A stretch of 64,000 nt of DNA from Tetracentron sinense (GCA_015143295.1 CM026564.1:12264416-12328415), one strand, 5' to 3'. Counted from the stretch's first letter, positions 53,287 to 64,000 are shown. The notes: generated by a model not told the origin, from the sequence alone. Translations and numbers: made by a program.

Positions 53287-54501
53287 ATGAGACGTGGCAA
53301 TCGGGGTCGAGGTTACCATACTCGGAGGGCCGAGAGTGAAGTTCCGAGAGAAGAGGAACCGTTGTACTTCACGAATGCGATGGACTCCATAGCCGAGACT
53401 TTGGCATTGTTGGCAGCAAGGCCTATGCCTACCCCACCGTCCACGCCTGTGCCTACACCGGTGCATCACACCGCGGGGCTCGAAGCTTTTAGGAGACTGC
53501 GGCCTCCTACATTCTATGGCACTCTGGACCCCATGGTGGCCGAGTCTTGGATTATGCAACTGGAGAAGACCTTCCGGGCTCTCCGTTGTACCGATGAGCA
53601 AAGGGTAGAATGGGCTTCCTTCGTGATGGAAGGTGAAGCCGAACACTGGTGGAGAGCTGCCCAAAGGCAGAGAGATGTTGCTAAGGCAGGTGTGCCCTGG
53701 ACTTGGGCGGAGTTCTTAGAGACCTTCAGGGAACAGTACTTTCCCAGGTTTATTCGGGAACAAAAGGCGAGAGAGTTTATGCTTTTGGAGCAAGGGTCGA
53801 TGAGCGTAGCCGAGTATGAGGCTAAGTTCACCGAGTTGTCCAGGTTTGCTCCGCACTTGGTGGCTACTGAAGACCTACAGGTCAGGAAGTTTGAGATGGG
53901 CTTGAAGGCTTTCATCCGAGATCGGGTGTCCATTCTCCAGGTAGAGTCTTGGAGAGAGATAGTAGGAAAGGCGAAGATCGCTGAAAAGAATGCAGAAGAC
54001 TTTGTGAGAAGAAGAGACAGTGGCTTCGGGAAGAGCATGTCTCGGGGTCAGTCGAGTAGTTCTTCAGAGAAAAGGGCTAGGACTGCACCGTACCAGTTCT
54101 CCCAGCCGATGTCGGCTCAGAGACCTTCTTTTGCGCCTCAGCACCGCGTCCTACGGCATCGCAAGCTACGAGGGTTATGCCTCCGGCTTCCTCCGCATCG
54201 CAGACATTTGAGGAGTGCGCCGAATGTGGTCGTCGGCATAAGACTGGAGATTGCCGAAGAATGTCAGGTGGATGCTTCCACTGTGGCGAGATGGGCCATA
54301 TGATTCGAGATTGTCCGCGCAAGCAGTCACGGTCTGGATCACAGGGAGTTCGGCCTCCAGGCAGGCAGAATTCACTTCAGGGGTCTTCATCTCAGGCCTC
54401 TAGATCCTTGCAGCCTACCCAGCAGCCTCGTCAGGCAAACCAGGGCAGAGTCTTTGCCATGACTGATAGAGACGCACAGGCATCTGATGATGTTGTGCAA
54501 G
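53287..54501 (+). pseudogene. gag of element D with a single frameshift
   Basis: The ATG at 53287 was chosen over the in-frame upstream one at 53227 because MRRGNRGRGYHTRR matches the starts of A, B and C and lies just after GATCTCAGGATTCGATATC. Capsid about residues 70-210 (LRPPTFYGT, EGEAEHWW, FREQYFPRF, YEAKFTELSRFAP). Near 54141 one G is missing relative to the CAGGCACC found in B; after it the frame continues as TASQATRV, CAECGRRHKTGDC, CFHCGEMGHMIRDC and ASDDVVQ. If the deletion is real, Gag and Gag-Pol are both truncated before the zinc knuckles; if it is a sequencing error, D is fully coding. Confidence 0.9.
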
Positions 54502-54639
54502 GTACGCGCGAACTAGTCTTTGTCAAAGTTCTAATATTGCCATGATATATTCGTATCCATATATGTCCTATGTGGTGTTTTGCGATGTTTGTATCTATAT
54601 GTACAGTTGTGTTATAACTGGAATGATTCAAATTCTCAG
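54502..54639 (+). other. Predicted intron between gag and pol, element D (138 nt)
   Basis: CAAG|GTACGC ... AATTCTCAG|GT. The splice product reads GTG CAA GGT TCG TTG CTC GTA (VQGSLLV), matching B and C. Without splicing the gag frame ends at TGA 54543-54545, adding 14 residues (TRELVFVKVLILP and the split Gly codon). The donor hexamer GTACGC is identical in all three elements. Confidence 0.75.
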
Positions 54640-57600
54640 GTTCGTTGCTCGTAAATGAATGTTTGGCAAGAGTGTTGATAGACACAGGGTCCACTCACTC
54701 GTTCGTTTCACCAAGCTTTGCCAAGGGCTTTACGTCCGAGCCAAGCAAGCTACCTAGGGAGTTGTCCATTTCAACTCCATTGGGAAAATCTATTGAGACA
54801 GATAAAGTGTATCCGGATAGTGTTGTACAAGTCATGCAGCACGAGTTGCCAGTCGACTTGATCCTTCTGGGAATTCAGGATTGGGATTTCGATGTCATCC
54901 TAGGTATGGATTGGCTCTCAACTCACCATGGACACGTGGCGTGTTTCGAGAAGGTGGTGCATTTTAAACCCGTGGGGTTAAAGCCGTTTCATTTCAGGGG
55001 ACTTCAGAAAAGAGACATTGCCCGCTTTGCAACTCTTAGTCTCGAGGGTGTAGAAGTGCGAGACTCCACACCCATTCCAGTGGTATGTGAGTATATGGAT
55101 GTTTTTCCGGAAACCTTGCCGGGATTGCCTCCCGATCGTGCAATCGAGTTTGCGATTGAGCTAGCTCCAGGCACAGTTCCGATTTCAAGAGCTCCGTATA
55201 GGATGGCCCCTATTGAGCTTAAGGAGTTAAAAGGGCAGTTAGAAGAATTGCAAGGCCTTGGTTTTATCCGGCCAAGTGTTTCACCTTGGGGAGCTCCGGT
55301 TCTCTTCGTGAAGAAGAAGGATGGATCAATGCGTCTGTGCATTGATTACAGGCAATTGAACAAGGTCACGATCAAGAATCGTTATCCATTGCCTCGGATA
55401 GACGACTTGTTTGACCAATTGAAGGATGCGCAGTTTTTCTCCAAGATTGACCTTCGATCTGGTTATCATCAGTTGAAGATCAAGAAAGAGGACGTTCCGA
55501 AGACAGCATTCCGAACTCGATACGGTCATTACGAGTTTTTGGTCATGTCTTTTGGACTGACTAACGCACCGGCAGCATTCATGGGTTTGATGAATCGGGT
55601 GTTCAGATCGTCTCTCGATCAATGTGTGATCGTGTTCGTAGATGATATCCTTGTGTATTCACAGTCACAGGAGGATCACACGAGAGATCTCCGTCTGGTC
55701 TTGCAGACACTTCGAGAGCATAGTCTGTATGCTAAGTTGAGCAAGTGCGAGTTCTGGCTGAACAAGGTGTCTTTTCTTGGACACGTGGTATCTGCTGAAG
55801 GTATTTCAGTTGATCCTGCAAAGATTGAAGCGGTGATGAATTGGGAAAGACCGAAGAGTGTCACCGAGATCCGTAGTTTCCTCGGGTTGGCAGGGTATTA
55901 CAGAAGGTTTGTGGAAGGATTTTCAAGTTTAGCAGCTCCGCTTACCTATCTCACACGGAAGAACACGAGGTTCACTTGGAGTGATAAGTGCGAGGCTAGT
56001 TTCTTGGAGTTGAAAAAGAAGCTTACTTCGGCTCCTGTTCTTACAGTTCCATCTGGGAGCGGTGGTTTCGAAGTCTATAGTGATGCTTCACTAGTGGGAC
56101 TTGGATGTGTTTTGATGCAGCATAAACAGGTGGTCGCCTATGCTTCTCGTCAGCTGAAGGAGCATGAGCAAAACTACCCCACACATGACTTAGAGCTCGC
56201 TGCAGTCATCTTTGCACTGAAACTTTGGCGTCACTACCTCTACGGAGAAGAGTTCGTGGTGTTCACAGACCACAAGAGCTTGAAGTATCTTTTCCTCCAG
56301 AAGGAGTTGAATATGAGGCAGCGTCGTTGGATGGAGTTCATGAAGGACTACGACTGTTCCATCCAGTACCACCCGGGTAAGGCTAACGTGGTAGCCGATG
56401 CTCTTAGCAGAAAACCTTACGGAGTTATGGCTCAATTGAGAGTGCAAGAGTGGAAGTTATTACATGATATGTGTCATTTGGACACTACTCTCAGGCATGT
56501 CACGTATGGGCCGATAATGTCCAACGTGGTGGTTAGGCCACAGATCCTGAGCCAGATCAAGGAGTTACAGAATTCAGATGTTGAGTTGCTTGCTTACCGA
56601 GACAAGTCCGTGAGTAACGGCAATCAGGAGTTCGCTTTAAATGATGATGGTGCTATCACATTTAAAGGCAGGTTGTGTGTCCCCGCCGACACAGTTTTGA
56701 GGGATGAAATTTTGAATGAAGCTCACCGATCAAAGTACACGGTACATCCGGGAGGTACCAAGATGTACCAAAATCTCAAGAAGCACTACTGGTGGCGAAA
56801 CATGAAGAGGGAAGTCGCTGAGTACGTCGCCAGATGTTTGATTTGCCAGCAGGTAAAAGCCGAGCATCAAAGGCCGGCAGGTCTTTTGCAGTCTCTTCCT
56901 ATTCCGGAGTGGAAATGGGAGAACATCTCGATGGATTTCATTGTGGGTTTGCCGCGAACGGTGAAGGGCTCCGATGCTATTTGGGTGATTGTGGACAGGT
57001 TGACTAAGTCTGCACATTTCATTCCGTACCGAACTACTTTCAATGCAAATCAGTTGGTAGCCCTATATGTTAAGGAGGTGGTTCGACTTCACGGTGTGCC
57101 AGTTTCTATCGTGTCTGATCGAGATCCTCGGTTTACTTCCAGGTTTTGGAAAACCTTCCAGGATGCTATGGGTTCTCGTTTAGAATTCAGTACCGCCTTC
57201 CATCCTCAGACCGATGGACAAACGGAGAGGGTGAATCAGGTAGTGGAGGATATGCTCCGAGCTTGTATGCTGGATTTTCAGGGTAGTTGGGAGGAACAGT
57301 TGCCGTTGGTTGAGTTTGCCTACAACAATAGCTATCAGGCAAGCATCCAGATGGCACCTTTTGAAGCTCTGTATGGTCGGAGTTGTCGATCACCGCTATA
57401 CTGGGATGAAGTTGGTGAGAGGAAGATTCTTGGTCCTGAGTTGATAGAGCGGACCGCAGAAAGGGTCAAAATTATCCGAGAACGATTGAAAAGTGCTCAG
57501 GATAGGCAGAAGAGCTATGCGGATATACGCCGTAGAGATTTAGAGTTCCGAGTTGGAGATCGGGTCTTTGTGAAGATTTCGCCGAGTCGGGGAATCATGC

Positions 57601-57971
57601 GATTCGGGAAGAAGGGGAAGCTCAGTCCAAGGTATGTGGGACCATTTGAGATCGTCACAAGGGTTGGTGAGGTCGCTTACAGGGTAGCACTACCGCCTCA
57701 CATGGCAGCGGTCCATAATGTATTTCACGTCTCTATGCTTAGAAAATACATTTCGGATCCGTCTCACGTCATCGCTCTTGATCCTGTTGAGATTCGAGAG
57801 GATCTTACGTTGGTTGAGCAACCAGTTCAGATTCTGGATCGTCGAGATCAAGTGTTGCGAACCAAGACTATCCCTTTAGTCCTAGTGAAGTGGCAGCATC
57901 ATTCCAAGGAAGAGGCTACATGGGAGCGAGAAGCCGAAGTACGAGAAAAGTACCCCCATTTATTTGTTTAA
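54640..57971 (+). CDS. pol polyprotein of element D: protease, RT, RNase H, integrase, chromodomain
   Basis: Open from the intron acceptor to TAA with no lesion seen. Numbering from the TTG at 54645: protease [10 protein letters not shown] (Asp13), linker, RT ([27 protein letters not shown] with Asp333/334), RNase H ([11 protein letters not shown], Asp480; [10 protein letters not shown]), integrase zinc finger (H-x3-H type with CLICQQVK), core DDE at Asp764, Asp825 and Glu861 (35 residues between the last two), GPF module about 995-1040 ([22 protein letters not shown]) and a chromodomain-like C-terminus ([15 protein letters not shown]). Domain order PR-RT-RH-INT-CHD places it in plant chromoviruses, probably Tekay/Del. 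It has no own ATG at the domain start, so expression should be as Gag-Pol after splicing. One unusual residue: [10 protein letters not shown] where relatives have [10 protein letters not shown]. Confidence 0.93.
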
Positions 57972-58024
57972 GGCCATGGCATTCCCTTGTATTTTGCTAT
58001 AGTTTTACACATGTATGTATCGTC

Positions 58025-58062
58025 CAAATTTCGGGGACGAAATTTTTGTAAGGGGGGGAGAA
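58025..58062 (+). other. Pre-PPT hairpin and polypurine tract of element D
   Basis: CAAATTTC-GGGGAC-GAAATTTTTG inverted repeat, then TAAGGGGGGGAGAA abutting the 3' LTR. Confidence 0.88.
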
Positions 58063-59926
58063 TGTAGCACCCCGGATTTTTTTCATCCTTAATGAATAGC
58101 ACCTTCATAGCTAATTGGCCGTTTTCATAGTTTTCGTAGTCTAATTAATAAATAAGGGAGAAATCGGAAATTCCGAAACGTCAGAAATGTTCGTTTTCGA
58201 AAGACGGATCCAACGCAAGTTGAATCGTCGAAATCCGACGAGCAAGTAAAAAGATATGGTCAAAACAGTCCAGACATAACAGAGCACCGATCGCTCGGTC
58301 ATTACCTGCGATCGATCGGTCCACTACCGATCGCTCGATGGCTATCGCACGGTTAACTTTTTGTATGGGGAAAAATTCCAGAGAGTGTGTTTTTGACCGA
58401 TCTCTCGGTCATAACACCGATCGATCGGTAAGCCTCCGATCGCTCGGTCCATACCACCAATCGATCGGTCATACGCAGTTTTTCTTCATTAAGGGTGTTT
58501 AAGACTTTAAACACCACCCCTTGCCTATAAATAGGCTGAGTTCGTGCCTTAGGGTTTCAGAAACCCTCTGTGCCCTATCTTAGGAGATTTTGAGAGAGAG
58601 AAGAAGGAGAGGAACTACTTGTTGATCAAGCTTGTGGAAGATCAAGGTTCTTCCATTTCCCTTGGTGATTTCCAACCAAGAACTCACTGTTCTTGCTTGT
58701 TCCAGCCATTGGGAGTCAAAACCATTGATTCCTCTAAGGTAGATACACTCTACTACAATCTTGCAATCCTACTAGTTACTAGATATGATTCTTCTTATAT
58801 ATGCCCTATCTATATGTATTGATTCTATGTATGAAAAGGTGTGATTATATACTTGGATGAAGGTTACTATTATGATGCACTCTAAGTGTTTGATGAAATA
58901 CCTCTAAGGGATTCTATGCTTAAATATGATGATTTCTCTTATTAAGTGCATATGCTCGCATGTCTCGCATAAACCGATGTTTTCCATGGATTGCTCAAAA
59001 GTACAAACAAGGGTTTTTCACGAAAAGACGAATAATGAATGATTCTAAGTAACTCTATGATTTCTCTAAGATCGTTTCACAAGCTCTAAGGATCATACCA
59101 TGCTCACAAGAAAACTCTATGATAATGCTCTAAGATCGTCTCACAAGCTCCACGGATCACAATGAAATGCTCTAAGATCTCTAAGGTTATGCTCTATGGA
59201 AATGCTCTACGGTATCGCTCTATGCTCTATGTCTCTACGGATCATAATGACTCTAAGTAACTCCATGAACTCACAAGAACTCATAAGGCTATGATTATCG
59301 ATTGACTCACACGGTTACAGTTTTGGTTTCGAATATTATCTCACATATGTTTTCACGGTTTCCATGCTTTAAGGATTGTTCGGATTTCATTCTCCATGTC
59401 TTGTATGCTCCATGCCTAACCGCTTTATTGTTCTTAGTTTGTATACACTGAGTATTCCATGCTCAGTCGATATTGTTATGATCGGCAGGTGCTCGGGTTC
59501 CATTCGATTTGTGTGGCGACGAACCTTGGGTCGAGGAAGAGTACCGTGACCCGGAGCCTTCCATGGATCACTATCACGACGATGGTGCTCTAGATAGGAG
59601 TCGTGACTTCGATTTCTGTTGATCGACCGACTTAGAACTTGTGTCATTTTGTTATGTGAGTGTGGGGTTTGTCCACTCCACTTTTGGGTTTCTCACATAT
59701 GTATACTTGTTGGTTCTTACTTGAGCCAAGCTATAGGAGTATTCATTTTGCTTCCACTATGTTTAGTATTTTATTTTCCGCTGTGCATTGTATTTCGTTT
59801 CCGTTATGTATATTCAGGTACTCTGATAGGTTTCCACGTGTGCCTTATGTATCATACTGGAGGTATGGTACGGCGGTCACGAGTCAACTTACCCTTAACT
59901 CCTAGGGGGTATTTTGGGTCGCGACA
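58063..59926 (+). repeat. 3' LTR of element D
   Basis: Same length as the 5' LTR with two substitutions seen. Followed by TSD TCATC and the rest of L's gag. Confidence 0.95.
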
Positions 59927-59931
59927 TCATC

Positions 59932-61095
59932 ATAGGTTGCCTCAAGGTCTCCCTCAGAATCTGAGTCATTCAGACTCACATCATCCTCCTCACCATCCCT
60001 ACAGTGTTGGTTACTCACAGCATTTGAAGAAGATTCATCAATCCTAGATACAGATGCAGTGAAGGCCATATAACCCCTAGTCTCCTCACAAGAAGAACTA
60101 TCTGATTTCTTAGACTCAGATTCACTGTTATCCCTTGCCTTGCCCTTAAATCTTTTCTTATTAGAGCACTCAATGGCAATATGGTCGTAGCCTTAGCATT
60201 CATAGCATTGAACACCTTGGGATTTCTTGTCTACACTTTTAAAATGTTTCTTGTTTTTAAAGTGCTTGGACTTGGGCTTTTCAAAAGATTTTTATCCTTT
60301 CGGATTAAATCTCTTATTAAGTTTCAAAATTTTTCTGAATTTCTTTGCAAACAAAGTCAACTCTTCTTCTTCATCCTTAGAGTCACTATCTGAGCCATCT
60401 ATGGATTCCTTGACGGACTTCAAGGCAATGGATTTTGGTTTCTTAGATGGGTTCAGATATAACTTATAGGTTTGGAGAGAACCAACCAACTCTTCAAGTT
60501 TGAGAGCATCAACATTTTTGCTCTCCTCGATGGCGGTAACCTTCTATCGAAATCGCTCAGGTAGAGATCTCAAAATTTTACTAACAATTTTGGACTCTGG
60601 AATTCCTTCTCCTAGATTGAAACTAGAATTGACAATGTCAATCAGATTAGTATAAAAACTATCAAAAGTTTCATTGTCATCTATCATCAACTTTTCAAAC
60701 TTAGAGGTCAGCAATTGAAGTTTGGAGATCTTGATAGTTGTAGTCCATGGGTGATTTGAAGAATGTCCCATGCCTCCTTTGAAGTGTCACATGTAGAAAT
60801 ATGTCGAAATTCTTCGAGTGTGACAGCAGCGAAGATTGCATTTAGACCCTTACTATTCCATCTACAACTCTCAAGTTCTACATTGGGCCATTTAGAAGAA
60901 GGTTTAGGGATGGTCTGGTCATTTATGGTCTTTACTAGATCAGTCCAGCCTTGTTCAATGGAGAACCATACTCTCTCATCTAATGATTTTAGAAACGCTC
61001 TCATTCAAGCTTTCCAATAGGCATAATTATTCCCATCAAATAATGTGGGACAAGAGATGGATCCTCCCTCTCTTTGGAGATTCAAATTCACCGAA
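59932..61095 (-). pseudogene. gag of element L, N-terminal part
   Basis: The minus strand encodes copia gag features: FDGNNYAYWK, MRAFLKSLDERVW, SKEAWDILQITHG, LTSKFEKLMIDDNETFDSFYTNL, ILRSLPERF, and a first degenerate zinc knuckle region near 60180-60215. A TGA follows YWKA near 61006, and frameshifts occur in the middle. Removing D and one TSD rejoins it to 50291-51055 at DLEATYDELFQEC. Confidence 0.78.
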
Positions 61096-61134
61096 AAGTA
61101 TGAGACAAGATCACACTAAAACATAAGTGAACCC

Positions 61135-61146
61135 GCTCTGATACCA
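61135..61146 (-). other. Primer-binding site, tRNA-Met type (element L)
   Basis: Minus strand TGGTATCAGAGC, two nucleotides from the LTR boundary. Copia and gypsy elements here use the same primer tRNA. Confidence 0.9.
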
Positions 61147-61148
61147 AT

Positions 61149-62405
61149 TGAAAATTTTAATTCGGTGAACCTCAAATCTAAGGTTTGAGTTGAGAACTCA
61201 AAAAGTCAAGGGGATGGTTCGGTTTCCCTAAAAGTCTATCTACCATTTTTTATGATTTTAACAATTAAGTAAGGGATGATAAAACTTACGTGCGGAATAA
61301 GGAAAACCAAGCAAACCACAACACAAAGATTTCTACGTGAAAACCATTCCGAGAAAAACTACGGGACCTAGTCCAGCCATGAGAATCCACTAAGATAAAG
61401 TAAACAAGAACTTACAAGACTCGAACTTAACTCCTTCGGACTTGACACCACGATCCTTCTCGGATCTATCTCCTTTGCAAAGACTCCGAAACACTCCGGC
61501 CAAGGTGTTCTATCCAGAACGGATTGATGGTTTGATAAGAATCAATACCTAGATGGACTCCTTCAAAGGACAAGTCCACGCAAGGAAAATTGTAGCTTTA
61601 GGCTTGCAAACTCTAGGTTGAAGGAAGCTAACCAAGGAAGGAGAACAATAAAATTCTAGAGTGTTTAAAGACTCTAGAAGGAGTTAAAAACCTTCTATAT
61701 ACTTCCCCAAAGTTGTACTCCACGAAGTGGAAGGGTTCTCCGCTTATATGGAATCAAAAATCATGTTTAGAAGTTGCTTAAAAATAACCAAAGTAGACAA
61801 AAATCGGTTTTGGAATGAATTTTAGAAAATTTTCATATCAGGGTCGATCCTGGGGGATGGTTCGATAGACCCAAGTGTACATTTCGGTCGACCAGACCAT
61901 CCTCCAGGGTCGACCCTCACTTTTCCAACTCTCTGCTGAATTTTGTCATACAAAATGTTCTATACCCAAGGTCGACCCTGAGGTGCCAACCCGAAATTTA
62001 AACTTTGTTTTTGGGTATCACACCCTTCATAAAAGTTGTAGCTCTTTTCGACGTGGTCGTTTTGAAATATTATGAGGCAAAATCTGAGCTACGGTTTGGG
62101 AGATATGCCTAAAACAAGCAACCTTGGTTTTTCTTTTGAAAAATTACAGAATTTTTAAGTTGTTTTACACTACTTATCTCATCACCTAGGGTCCGTATGA
62201 TTAGTCTAGGTCACTCACCACCTAAGGTATGATATTAGGATTATTTTAAGACAATTTCCACCTATGGTAGTATGGTATCTTCAATGGTCTTCAACTTCAC
62301 TTGTTGTGGATGATTAACAGCAATGATACAAGAACCACTCCTAGACACCTAGACTCACTTGGTTTTGACACCGGAATATGCCAATACAAAAACATAGACT
62401 TTACA
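61149..62405 (-). repeat. 5' LTR of element L
   Basis: 1257 bp, matching 47293-48577 with many substitutions and indels, including a shorter palindrome cluster (61845-61985). Followed by CATTG, the diverged right TSD. Confidence 0.85.
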
Positions 62406-62452
62406 CATTGCACTATTCACATGCACAGTGCACATGAATTCTGGGGTTCTAT
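62406..62452 (-). repeat. LTR G fragment, right terminal piece
   Basis: Continues LTR G after L; the minus-strand head TATAGAACCCCAGAATTC is a mutated TGTAGAACCCC terminus. Confidence 0.55.
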
Positions 62453-62894
62453 AATTTTTTTTTTTGAAACGAGGGTAGCCAGGCCTATTAGAGCACCCGA
62501 CTAAGTCCCTTGGGTCATGCAGATCCCCTTGCATCCTCTTATAAACTCTTTATATCAAACTTAATTATTTACTTAATAGTAAATTAAGATCAGGAGAAAA
62601 TGGATTACTAGACTCATTGTATGATTCATTAATATAAGAGACAAAAATTAAATAATGATTGCCATGTCAGTAGCCACATAGCGTCAACTTGAAGAAAGAA
62701 TAGAGGATGTTGAGAGACGCCACATGAAACCAACCGACATATATATAATACCTAGTATGACACATGGCAATAACATAGAGCTCAATCATAAGTCTTTGGA
62801 AGAGCCACGTAGAGACCAACCAGATTATAGTACTAGTATATATTTCAACTTTAATATATTAGAAGGCATTTCAACATTTAGGAAACTTACTTAA
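62453..62894 (-). other. Unassigned AT-rich segment with a 12-13-bp A-tract
   Basis: Minus strand ends ...CTACCCTCGTTTC then an A-run at 62453-62466, resembling the 3' tail of a LINE or SINE. No coding or tRNA-like promoter boxes were recognised. The rest (62520-62890) shows nothing I can name. Confidence 0.3.
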
Positions 62895-64000
62895 TGTTGC
62901 GACCCAAAACCCACCCTAGGAGTTAGAGTGAATCTTGGACGACTTATCATGACCTATATGACGTGCTTGACAAACCATCCTGCAAAACACACGGGACATA
63001 TACAATAGAGGAAAAAATAGCGGAAGCATAAACTAACATAGCACAGCGGAAGTCTAAACAAAACCTCAATGTATATGCATGTTCCAAGTTTTTGTACAAA
63101 AGTGTAAGCAAAAGAAATGTGTGGGTATGCCCGTCAAAATACATGGGTATATAATCTCTCATTCTCACCCACACTCACTTAGAATCTACCACCTAATAGT
63201 AGCCATCTACATAAGGCTCCTCAGCAGGGACCTCCTCGAAGTACTCCTCTTCCTCCCATAGACCGGGAGCACATATGTCAAAAGGAGCGGTCGCTTCACT
63301 AACACCTACCGACATCAAACGTATGGCTGAGTATTGAAACACTCAGTAGGTACCAAATACTAACCAACAGTCATAGCAACATAATAATAAAAATAAAGCA
63401 GAAGCAGTTCATATCATAACAGGATGCTAAACAATTTATATTTCATGCTTGCATCACATCAAAGCCGGGAAAACTCTTGAAATCATTGTGTGCTTGACTT
63501 GACTTGAAATACTCTTTTCGTGCTTGAAAACTTGTCTTGTCATGTTCTAGCTTATTTGTCTTGTCATGTTTTGTCTTGCTTGTCTTATTGTGTTATGTGT
63601 GTCATGTCGTGTCATGCATGTCATGTTATGAAATTAAAATGTTCATGCTTGCTTGCTTAGAATTTAAACATGCTCATTCGCTTGGGATGTTAGTGCCCTT
63701 GAACAATTTGAAGGGAAGGTGGTGTAAACCCCCTCTTTTTGAGATATGAAAAATTCAACTTGAAAGGAGGGAAGTGTAAACCCCTCTTTTGCGAAAATGC
63801 AATAAAGTAAACATGCATGTTTGGAGGCGCACTAACATCTTGCTTGACGTGTTCTTGTTCTTGTCAAAAGTGAGGCAAAACATATCGTAGGATATGCCCT
63901 ACCTCTTATACCAACCCTTCCGTTTGGCCTTGTCATGGTATTCGTAAATCGAGACTAAAACCCTTGTCTAAATCGGTAAACCATGTCATGCATGTCGTGC
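62895..64000 (-). repeat. LTR K (Ty3/gypsy, minus), cut by window end
   Basis: Starts with the common LTR terminus TGTTGCGACCCAAAACCCACCC and carries the conserved hairpin (63330-63350), a micro-ORF, a C-rich/G-rich unit array (63700-63830) like LTR I, and the GCAAAACATATCG block (63874-63900). Whether it is a solo LTR cannot be told. Confidence 0.8.
63193..63315 (-). CDS. Candidate LTR-embedded acidic micro-ORF (40 aa), LTR K
   Basis: Starts ATGTCGGTAGGT; the peptide begins MSVGVSEATAPFDIC, core EEEEYFEEV, end DGYY. Closest to LTR I (same length and EEEEY core). Confidence 0.45.
   Translation of the reverse strand: MSVGVSEATAPFDICAPGLWEEEEYFEEVPAEEPYVDGYY

Larger units (their letters stand above)
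51056..59926 (+). mobile_element. Element D: young, almost intact Ty3/gypsy chromovirus
   Basis: LTRs of 1864 bp each (51056-52919 and 58063-59926), TSD TCATC (51051-51055, 59927-59931), PBS, gag, predicted intron, uninterrupted pol, hairpin plus PPT. Only two LTR differences seen (52749/59756 G/A; 52820/59827 C/T). The single coding defect seen is a 1-nt deletion in gag. It lies within gag of L. Confidence 0.95.
47293..62405 (-). mobile_element. Element L: gag-only Sirevirus-like Ty1/copia element, split by element D
   Basis: LTRs 47293-48577 and 61149-62405 in minus orientation, PBS at 61135-61146, PPT at the other end, TSD CACTG/CATTG (one mismatch). Without D the internal part is about 3.7 kb and holds gag only; no protease, integrase, RT or RNase H is visible. 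It resembles the published TR-GAG class of gag-only non-autonomous elements. Confidence 0.8.

Overview
The window is repeat-only nuclear DNA of a flowering plant, most likely a eudicot. The inference rests on chromodomain Ty3/gypsy retrotransposons of the Tekay/Del type, Sirevirus-like Ty1/copia elements, 2-2.6 kb LTRs and primer-binding sites matching plant initiator tRNA-Met. I found no host gene, tRNA, rRNA or CRISPR array. Element names (A to L, Sire-1) are local labels. LAYOUT: Left block (1-12475): element A, a minus-strand gypsy derivative with a shortened gag and no pol, sits exactly in the reverse-transcriptase catalytic motif of H, a decayed plus-strand gypsy element whose 3' LTR ends near 12475. 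Second block (12476-26309): a minus-strand copia pol (Sire-1) is cut by solo LTR I (12819-15011, TSD AGCCA) and by gypsy element B (15221-25474, TSD TGTGT). B has an abnormal left end: complete LTR, 141 bp of copied target, a 97-bp LTR stub, then its body. Third block (26310-44651): Sire-1 is broken by minus-strand gypsy E, E by minus-strand gypsy F, and F by plus-strand gypsy C. None of Sire-1, E or F resumes right of C, and C lacks a target-site duplication, so the region was rearranged through C or is misassembled there. Right block (44652-62452): LTR remnants J and G and a copia LTR piece. G is cut by L, a gag-only Sirevirus-like element, and L's gag is cut by D (51056-59926, TSD TCATC), which has LTRs differing at only two sites seen and an uninterrupted 1110-codon pol. 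LTR K starts at 62895 and runs off the window. HOW PARTS FIT: full elements read LTR, tRNA-Met PBS, about 0.34 kb leader, gag (capsid plus two zinc knuckles), a predicted 138-146 nt intron, then protease, RT, RNase H, integrase and chromodomain, a small hairpin, the polypurine tract and LTR. Two points look least explained by standard descriptions. First, B, C and D carry a GT-AG intron precisely between gag and protease, and splicing rebuilds the same codons in all three. Second, most gypsy LTR families here encode a conserved short acidic peptide (start MSAG or MSVG, core PWVEEEY) just downstream of a conserved hairpin. The LTRs also carry family-specific palindrome arrays before the TATA box and hairpin-unit arrays after it.
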